Below, piece after piece: positions 7,169 to 12,328 of a stretch of 12,328 nt of DNA. Source of the stretch: JBKHJA01 sp046538375 (lineage in GTDB: Bacteria > Acidobacteriota > Aminicenantia > Aminicenantales > Aminicenantaceae); NCBI GenBank assembly GCA_046538375.1, contig JBKHJA010000083.1, forward strand, positions 1 through 12,328. The letters run 5' to 3'. Position 1 is the first letter of the stretch, and every line of letters starts with the position of its first letter. The translations under genes and the position numbers were made by a program. Below the pieces are notes generated by a model. That model did not search any database. It worked only from the letters and a program-made list of their open reading frames with translations, and had not been told where the DNA came from.

Positions 7169-8407
7169 ATGGTGATGATGAGTTCATTGGAAGAACAGTT
7201 CGCCTACCTAAAAAAAGGATGTGTGGAAATCATCCAGGAAAAAGAGCTCAAAGCGAAACTGGAGCGTTCTTTACAACAAAAAAGCCCTTTAAAAGTCAAA
7301 GCCGGGTTTGATCCCACCGCTCCTGACATCCACCTGGGGCATACGGTGCTTCTGCGGAAGATGAAACACTTTCAAGACCTGGGTCATGATGTGATTTTTC
7401 TGATCGGAGACTTCACCGGCCTGATCGGCGATCCCTCCGGCAGGTCAGCCACCCGACCGCCGATGAGCCGGGAAGAAATCCTTGAAAATGCCGAAACCTA
7501 CAAGAAGCAGGTCTTCAAGATCCTGGATCCGGAAAAAACCATCATCGATTTCAATTCCCGCTGGCTGGAAAAGCTCTCCAGTTTCGACATCATCAACCTC
7601 ACCGCCAAGTACACAGTGGCCAGGATTCTGGAGAGGGACGACTTTTCCCTCCGCCTGAAAAAAGGTCTTCCCATATCTGTGCACGAAATCCTTTATCCTT
7701 TGATGCAGGCCTATGACTCTGTGGCCCTGGAGGCCGATGTGGAGCTGGGGGGAACGGACCAAAAATTCAATCTCCTGGTGGGAAGAGAAATCCAGAGAGG
7801 ATTTGGGCAGCCGCCTCAGGTCATCATCACCATGCCCCTGCTGGAAGGACTGGATGGGGTGGAGAAAATGAGCAAATCCCTGAACAACTATGTGGGGATC
7901 ACTGAACAGCCTTCCCAGATATTCGGAAAAATCATGTCCATCTCAGACACCCTTATGTGGCGGTACTATGAGCTTTTGACTGATATCTCCCTCGCTCAGA
8001 TAGAGGAGTGGAGAAAAAAAGTCAACAAGAATAAGGTTAATCCCCGGGATATCAAGTCACATTTGGCCCGGTTGATGGTTGAAGATTTCTGGGGAGAAAA
8101 AGAAGCGGAAACAGCCGCTCAGGAATTTGACAGGGTGTTCAAACACAGGGAAGAGCCCTCGGATATGGAAGTCATCAAGATAAGAGTAAAAGAAAAGGTA
8201 ACAATTGAAGAGACTCCTCTTATAGATCTGCTGGTGGACAATAACATTCTGCCTTCCCGGGGAGAGGCCAAGAGGATAATCCGGCAGGGCGGCGTCTACG
8301 TTGACGGCCAGAGAGTGGAAAATATCGGCTTTACCATAAACTGGAAAGAAAAAAATGAGCGGATATTGAAAATAGGGAAAAGAAAATTCTACAAACTGAA
8401 ATTCTAG
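7169..8407 (+). CDS. tyrS: Tyrosyl-tRNA synthetase
   Basis: A 412-residue class I aminoacyl-tRNA synthetase that activates tyrosine with ATP and charges tRNA-Tyr in the cytoplasm. The HIGH-type motif is HLGH (55-58) after AGFDPTAPDI, and KMSKS is at 233-237. The tyrosine-pocket region contains GGTDQKFNLLVGRE (194-207). A C-terminal S4 RNA-binding domain covers about 343-405 (ILPSRGEAKRIIRQGG then VYVDGQRV). Several in-frame starts cluster at the 5' end: ATG 7169, GTG 7172, ATG 7175, ATG 7178. Judged from the GAGGG just before 7169, 7175 or 7178 is better spaced. No T-box leader is present; the gene is preceded only by 20 bp after purN. The stop codon overlaps the convergent gene's stop in a shared CTAG. 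Confidence 0.97.
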   Translation: MVMMSSLEEQFAYLKKGCVEIIQEKELKAKLERSLQQKSPLKVKAGFDPTAPDIHLGHTVLLRKMKHFQDLGHDVIFLIGDFTGLIGDPSGRSATRPPMSREEILENAETYKKQVFKILDPEKTIIDFNSRWLEKLSSFDIINLTAKYTVARILERDDFSLRLKKGLPISVHEILYPLMQAYDSVALEADVELGGTDQKFNLLVGREIQRGFGQPPQVIITMPLLEGLDGVEKMSKSLNNYVGITEQPSQIFGKIMSISDTLMWRYYELLTDISLAQIEEWRKKVNKNKVNPRDIKSHLARLMVEDFWGEKEAETAAQEFDRVFKHREEPSDMEVIKIRVKEKVTIEETPLIDLLVDNNILPSRGEAKRIIRQGGVYVDGQRVENIGFTINWKEKNERILKIGKRKFYKLKF

Positions 8408-9393
8408 ATCTCCACCTCTACCCCGAGCTTTAAATCCATGCTGCGGCGCAATACCAGCTCGGCCACTGCCACATCCTGAACAGCAATTCCCACGGATTTG
8501 AAGAATGTAATCTCTTGGGTCCCTTCCCGGACCTTCTTTTTCCCCGCAGCCACCTCTCCGATCTCAGCCTGGATATGATCTTCGGATATCAAGCCCTTTC
8601 TTAGAGGAACAATCAAATCTCCAGCCTCAGAAAGAGCAGCTTTAATAGAGTCAACAACCACCCTGGCCCTGGCCACGGTGGGAGCTGGAATCTCTGTCAT
8701 CTCAGGGGCGTAGGATCCGATTCCGTTGATGTGAACACCGGGTTTGAGATCTTTATCATCAAAGACCGGGTTGAACGAGGTGGTGGCTGTGCAGATAATA
8801 TCAGCCTCACTCACTGCTTGAGAGGGAGTGGAAGCTGCAGACACATCTGAAGGAAGGGATTCCTTATTTCTCATCTCCTGTGCAAACTTTTCTGCTTTCT
8901 TCCTTTTTATATCATAGACCCACACTTTTTCAATGGGCCGGACTGTACACACGGCCTCCAGCTGGGTCCGGGCTTGAACTCCCGCTCCAAAGACAGCCGC
9001 CACCCGGGCTTCCCTGCGGGCCAGAAGATCAGTGGCCACTCCTGAGGCTGCCCCTGTCCTTAAGGCAGTGAGATATGTTCCTTCAATCAGGGCCAGAGGC
9101 TGGCCGGTTTCTGTATCCAGAACCAAGATGGTAGCATAAATGGTAGGGAGTTTTCGCTTAGGATTATCAGGGAAAACAGTGACCGTCTTGACTCCCAGGG
9201 CATCGCTCTCGCTCAAATAGCCAGGCATGAACAAGGCTGTACCCTTTGTTTTTGTAACCTCAAGGTGTGACCGCAGAGGGACCCCTGCTTTTCCCTCAGA
9301 AAGCTGGATGTAAGAATTTCTTACAGCCCGGATAGCCTCGGCCATGCTCACAGCCTTGGCTACTTCCTTTTGAGAAATAATTTTTATTTTCAT
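8404..9393 (-). CDS. Ornithine cyclodeaminase/mu-crystallin family NAD(P)-dependent protein, probable imino-acid reductase or amino-acid dehydrogenase
   Basis: A 329-residue cytoplasmic protein of the OCD/mu-crystallin family at normal length. The family includes ornithine cyclodeaminase, archaeal alanine dehydrogenase, delta1-pyrroline-2-carboxylate reductase and ketimine reductase. Visible features are the substrate-binding Lys69 (GVKTV), LTALRTGAASG (108-118) with Arg112, the Rossmann loop GAGVQA (136-141) and Asp161 at the end of the second strand (VWVYD), which suits NAD. True ornithine cyclodeaminase has a catalytic Asp in a GGDCPGKTE motif. Here the aligned segment is GSYAPEMTE (226-234) with Tyr228, so cyclodeaminase activity is unlikely and a reductase/dehydrogenase is favoured. 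It starts 2 bp after the stop of the FAD oxidase gene, with its ribosome site AGGGTGG inside that gene's end, so the two are translationally coupled. Confidence 0.85.
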   Translation of the reverse strand: MKIKIISQKEVAKAVSMAEAIRAVRNSYIQLSEGKAGVPLRSHLEVTKTKGTALFMPGYLSESDALGVKTVTVFPDNPKRKLPTIYATILVLDTETGQPLALIEGTYLTALRTGAASGVATDLLARREARVAAVFGAGVQARTQLEAVCTVRPIEKVWVYDIKRKKAEKFAQEMRNKESLPSDVSAASTPSQAVSEADIICTATTSFNPVFDDKDLKPGVHINGIGSYAPEMTEIPAPTVARARVVVDSIKAALSEAGDLIVPLRKGLISEDHIQAEIGEVAAGKKKVREGTQEITFFKSVGIAVQDVAVAELVLRRSMDLKLGVEVEI

Positions 9394-9395
9394 TT

Positions 9396-10547
9396 TTAGA
9401 CCACCCTCTTTTCGCCTTTTTCCGGTGATTTTCCAAACCGATCATAGGCGAATGGTTTCAGGTCGAATGGAGTGATTTTTTTGAGGATCAGATCGCTCAA
9501 CACTCTGCCCACCGCCGGCCCGTGCTGAAATCCATGTCCTGAAAAACCCACCGCACAGTACAATCCTTCCACAGGAAAAGAACCTATGATGGGATTATCA
9601 TCTGGTGTTACGGCATAGAGGCCTCCCCAGCCTCGAAGGATCTCAGCCTGTTCTAAGACCGGGGCTCGATGGACGGCCGTCTGGACGACCCTTTCCATAA
9701 AATCCCGGTCCACATGGGTATGGAAGCTGGAAGGCTCACCGGGATCGCTCATACCCATAAGGATTCCCTGCTCCTCCCCCCGAAAATAGAAAGCCACATC
9801 CATGTCCACCACCATGGGAACGGGCCTGGGCATGGCATCAAAAGCTTTGGTCATGAAAACTTGACGGCGGTAGGGCTTAACCGGAAGATCAAAACCCGCC
9901 ATCCTGGCCACCTGCCCGCCCCACGCTCCAGCCGCATTGACCACCACCGGTGCGGAGACAGTCTCTGCGGGAGTCTTGACTCCTTCTACCCTGCCATTTC
10001 TGACCATGACAGCAGTGACTTCTTTATGCTCTTCGATATGAACTCCCAGTCTCCGGGAAGCCCTGGCATATCCCATGGCCGCCTGGTAAGGATCCGCACA
10101 GCCATCTTCAGGGCCAAATGTGCCCCCCTTTAATCCTGCCACATTCAGATAAGACCATCTCTTTTTTATTTCCTCAGGGGATAAGATTTCCACCGGAACA
10201 CCAAGGTCTTTTTGAATCTTGAATGCAGACAAAAAATCCTGCCAGGTGTTTTGCTTCTGGGTCAAAAACAGGTAGCCCACCTGCTGAAACTTGATATCCA
10301 CTCCCAATTTCTGTTGAAAATTCTTAAATACCTTAACTGACTCTTGGGAAAGCCGGATGTTGGCCGGATGGGAGAACTGCTGACGAATCCCGCCCACAGA
10401 AAGGCCGGTGGAGGCTTGAGCAAGAAGGTCTTTCTCCAGGACCATCACATCCCGGCATCCCTGTTCAGCCAGGTTGTAGGCGGTGCTCAATCCCATGATT
10501 CCCCCGCCTATGATGATAACCTCTGCATTTTTCTTAAACCCTGTCAT
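9396..10547 (-). CDS. FAD-dependent oxidoreductase of the DAO family (sarcosine oxidase beta/amino-acid oxidase-like)
   Basis: A 383-residue flavoprotein of the D-amino acid oxidase (DAO) family. It has the dinucleotide-binding motif GGGIMG (14-19) followed by Glu38 at the strand end (VLEKD), the flavin-proximal STGLSVGGIRQQFS (47-60), the second nucleotide-binding segment VVVNAAGAWG (201-210), and the C-terminal GFSGHGFQHGP (334-344). Members oxidise amine C-N bonds of sarcosine, proline-like or D-amino acids to imines. The layout most resembles the beta subunit of heterotetrameric sarcosine oxidase and related proline/hydroxyproline dehydrogenases; the partner subunits are not in this window. 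There is no signal peptide. A Shine-Dalgarno AGGA is at 10557-10554, 6 nt before the ATG. The exact substrate cannot be deduced; the coupled downstream reductase suggests the imine product is the shared intermediate. Confidence 0.85.
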   Translation of the reverse strand: MTGFKKNAEVIIIGGGIMGLSTAYNLAEQGCRDVMVLEKDLLAQASTGLSVGGIRQQFSHPANIRLSQESVKVFKNFQQKLGVDIKFQQVGYLFLTQKQNTWQDFLSAFKIQKDLGVPVEILSPEEIKKRWSYLNVAGLKGGTFGPEDGCADPYQAAMGYARASRRLGVHIEEHKEVTAVMVRNGRVEGVKTPAETVSAPVVVNAAGAWGGQVARMAGFDLPVKPYRRQVFMTKAFDAMPRPVPMVVDMDVAFYFRGEEQGILMGMSDPGEPSSFHTHVDRDFMERVVQTAVHRAPVLEQAEILRGWGGLYAVTPDDNPIIGSFPVEGLYCAVGFSGHGFQHGPAVGRVLSDLILKKITPFDLKPFAYDRFGKSPEKGEKRVV

Positions 10548-10596
10548 TAAACATCCTAAATTTTATCAATCAAACTGAAATGTCTGGATTCTTGTT

Positions 10597-12075
10597 TTAT
10601 AGCTTTGGAGGGATGAACTCAGGCCTCTTTTGAAAAATCTTTTCATAAATCTCAGGATAGGCATCTTTTCCTCCGATCAGGAGAAATGTCAGGGGCATTT
10701 TTTCTTTGGCCAGCCTGCTCATGTCTGCGGCCACAGACCGGATATCCCATTGAGCGGCAGCGTCCTCTCTTAACCGGGAGATGTGATAAAGCTCTCTGGC
10801 ATTGACCTTGATCAGGACTCTTTTCCGGTGGGCATTGGTCAGGATATAGTCAGCGCCGCGGTCTATTTTTTTCTGGAGCTGGAAATAGATGCGGTTTGTC
10901 TTCTCCATCATATCCATAAATTCTTTTCTGGCTCCGATCTCCATTATGGAAGGAGGAATGGTGACTCCCAATTCTGGATTGTATTTTTGGGTGGTTTGAG
11001 TGGTCATGCGGTGCCGCTTCAGTTGAGCAAAACAGGTCGCTGAAACCATCAAGTCAAAAGTGAGGTCCACATACTCAAACTCCCGCGGGACAGCGTCATA
11101 AAATTCCATGTGTTTGAAGGCTGCCTTCATGAAATCTTTCTTTTCACGGGATTTCAAGCTTCGAGCTCTTTCCAAACACTGTGGATAAGAATGAGAAGAT
11201 ACGGTATGGAGAAGAGAAGCGATCAACTTGATATCGGCCTGAGGAGTAAAATCCACCAGCCTCACTTCCTGGCCGCTGTCTGCTGGGTCCTTCCATGAAG
11301 CGGCCGCTTTCTTTTCCAGCTCCAGGTAAGTCCTGGCATCAAAATCACTGGCTTCGGTAAACAGCAGTATGGAAGGAGCGACTTCTTTGGCCAGAGAATG
11401 GAGTTGGCTGTTCAACTCCCTGATTTCAGCCAATTTTTTGGAGGAAAAACGGCGGATAAGAAATTCCAGGTTGCGTCCGTTGATGCTCATGCCCAGCTGT
11501 CCCTGCGTGGCCAGGCTCACCACGTACCGGGCGTCCTCTTTGGCCCAGCCCTCTAGAATCCGATGCTTCCGGGAAACTTCGGCTGAATTTTTATAGGTCT
11601 CAAAAAAATAGGGCCGGAGCTTCTTGTAAAGCCTGTGATAGAGCGCATTCTGTTCTTGAATGGTCTCACAGAAAATCTCTTCCATCCCTGCTTTCTTGAC
11701 CTCCTCAGGAACAACAAAATCGTCCTTGAGAGTGATGTATCTCTGCGACTTTTCTGTGTAGGAGCACAGCCTGAATCTCTCCAGTTCCTCTAAGGCCAGC
11801 CTGCTTATCCCTATGATATCGAAATTGAACACCGCGTGCTCGGCCACAGAATGATGTCCCATTTTAAAAATGATGTTCCGGTTGGAACGCCTTGCTTTTT
11901 CCACCTCTTTCCTGGCCGCAGCGCGCAATTCATAGGCAGGTCGAGGATCACGTGAAATACGGGCATAAGAAGCGGAAAGAGTTTCAGGTGTGATGTCATC
12001 CCGGGGAGGACTGGTTTTCTTGAGCTCCTCTATGACTTCCTTATCCACGTTGTACCCGGCGAGAATGACCTTCAT
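10597..12075 (-). CDS. Tandem ThyX-domain protein (flavin-dependent thymidylate synthase, fused duplicate)
   Basis: A 492-residue protein, about twice the usual ThyX length (about 220-260), with two full ThyX domains at roughly 1-245 and 270-480. ThyX makes dTMP from dUMP with methylene-THF, FAD and NADPH. The N half has GHHSVAEH (73-80) and RFR plus seven residues plus Ser110 (100-110, then QRY 111-113), matching the RHR-X7-S signature with His changed to Phe. It also has Arg183, but its NGR (199-201) is followed by a segment lacking the LR-x-D-xxx-Q motif. The C half has an intact RHR (354-356) but TTQKY in place of the Ser-x-Arg-Tyr element. It keeps NAR (425-427) and LREDAAAQW (435-443). 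The losses are complementary. First gene of a three-gene minus-strand operon, with an almost leaderless promoter and no Shine-Dalgarno. Family call is firm; activity is inferred. Confidence 0.85.
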   Translation of the reverse strand: MKVILAGYNVDKEVIEELKKTSPPRDDITPETLSASYARISRDPRPAYELRAAARKEVEKARRSNRNIIFKMGHHSVAEHAVFNFDIIGISRLALEELERFRLCSYTEKSQRYITLKDDFVVPEEVKKAGMEEIFCETIQEQNALYHRLYKKLRPYFFETYKNSAEVSRKHRILEGWAKEDARYVVSLATQGQLGMSINGRNLEFLIRRFSSKKLAEIRELNSQLHSLAKEVAPSILLFTEASDFDARTYLELEKKAAASWKDPADSGQEVRLVDFTPQADIKLIASLLHTVSSHSYPQCLERARSLKSREKKDFMKAAFKHMEFYDAVPREFEYVDLTFDLMVSATCFAQLKRHRMTTQTTQKYNPELGVTIPPSIMEIGARKEFMDMMEKTNRIYFQLQKKIDRGADYILTNAHRKRVLIKVNARELYHISRLREDAAAQWDIRSVAADMSRLAKEKMPLTFLLIGGKDAYPEIYEKIFQKRPEFIPPKL

Positions 12076-12083
12076 TTTTACTT

Positions 12084-12112
12084 AAAATAAAAAGGGCCAT
12101 AAAAAAAGTCAA
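12084..12112 (-). promoter_or_regulatory. Candidate promoter of the tandem-thyX operon
   Basis: On the minus strand, TTGACT (12112-12107, five of six to consensus), a 17-bp spacer and TATTTT (12089-12084, four of six). Transcription would start about 12077, only a couple of bases before the ATG at 12075. No Shine-Dalgarno is seen, so the mRNA may be leaderless. The region is AT-rich, which raises the chance of a false hit. Confidence 0.45.
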
Positions 12113-12127
12113 CTTTGCCATGATATT

Positions 12128-12272
12128 GGGGTGAGGATGGGGGGTCGTCAGCACGCTAATTTTCCCCAGCGAGGAAATTAGCTCCCGTTCGGACTTCACT
12201 CTCCTCTCCTTCGGAGAGGAACCATGCCCGCTCAGTCCTCACAGGGGCTTCCTCACCCCCAATCCTCACCCT
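12128..12272. repeat. 145-bp inverted-repeat element with nested hairpins (MITE/REP-like)
   Basis: The outer arms are 12128-12145 and 12255-12272. They are inverted copies matching at 16 of 18 positions around the core GGGTGAGGAT. Inside lie two more hairpins: 12155-12165 with 12173-12182 (GCTAATTTTCC/GGAAATTAGC, one bulged T) and 12202-12209 with 12213-12220 (TCCTCTCC/GGAGAGGA, loop TTC). The 253 bp upstream of thyX (12076-12328) contain no gene. The C/G-rich CCTCACCCC style is common in dispersed intergenic repeats of many bacteria. No transposase or target-site duplication was recognised. It may be a mobile miniature element or a structured RNA; copy number in the genome would decide. Confidence 0.5.
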
Positions 12273-12328
12273 CTTCAATCATTATTTACAACCATTACGG
12301 TTTTGGGGGTGCTTCCCAATTAAGACGA

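Noticed and set aside
9669..10133. Open frame of 154 codons on the plus strand within the FAD oxidase gene
   Set aside because: Antisense to a well-supported DAO-family gene, His/Gly-rich composition typical of a reverse-strand shadow.

Overview
The window looks like a chromosomal segment of a Gram-negative-type bacterium of moderate GC content. An outer-membrane beta-barrel protein with a signal peptide and a C-terminal Phe points to a diderm. The three-part FGAM synthase (PurS, PurQ and the short PurL) is typical of Firmicutes, Acidobacteriota-like lineages and many candidate phyla, and differs from the single long PurL of Gammaproteobacteria. A lineage near Acidobacteriota/Aminicenantes is a guess from gene content only; no marker here settles it.

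Layout. (1) Positions 1-522, minus strand: a tRNA operon Thr(TGT)-Tyr(GTA)-Gly(TCC)-Thr(GGT), followed by the first codons of tuf (EF-Tu), cut by the window edge. This is the same order as E. coli thrU-tyrU-glyT-thrT-tufB. (2) Positions 523-772: a divergent intergenic region with a near-consensus sigma-70 promoter (TTGACA, 17 bp, TATGAT) and a perfect palindrome upstream of it. (3) Positions 773-8407, plus strand: purB-purS-purQ-purL, then a 244-bp gap, an outer-membrane protein gene, purN and tyrS. Four of the products catalyse or help catalyse purine synthesis steps (PurN; PurS/Q/L; PurB). purC, purF, purM, purD and purH are not in the window. (4) Positions 8404-12075, minus strand, convergent with tyrS: a 492-residue protein made of two fused ThyX (flavin-dependent thymidylate synthase) domains, then an FAD-dependent amino-acid oxidase-like protein, then an ornithine cyclodeaminase/mu-crystallin family protein. 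The last two are 2 bp apart. The final gene and tyrS share one CTAG as their opposing stop codons. (5) Positions 12076-12328: a promoter for the thyX operon that would give an almost leaderless mRNA, then a gene-free stretch dominated by a 145-bp inverted-repeat element with nested hairpins.

How the genes work together. The plus-strand operon makes purine nucleotides (PurN uses 10-formyl-tetrahydrofolate) and charges tRNA-Tyr. The minus-strand operon opens with a ThyX-like protein, which would use methylene-tetrahydrofolate to make dTMP. The oxidase/reductase pair behind it probably handles an imino acid or N-methyl amino acid; its substrate cannot be read from sequence.

The most unusual item is the tandem ThyX. 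Its two halves have lost different catalytic motifs in a complementary way, which suggests composite active sites in a pseudo-tetramer made of two chains.
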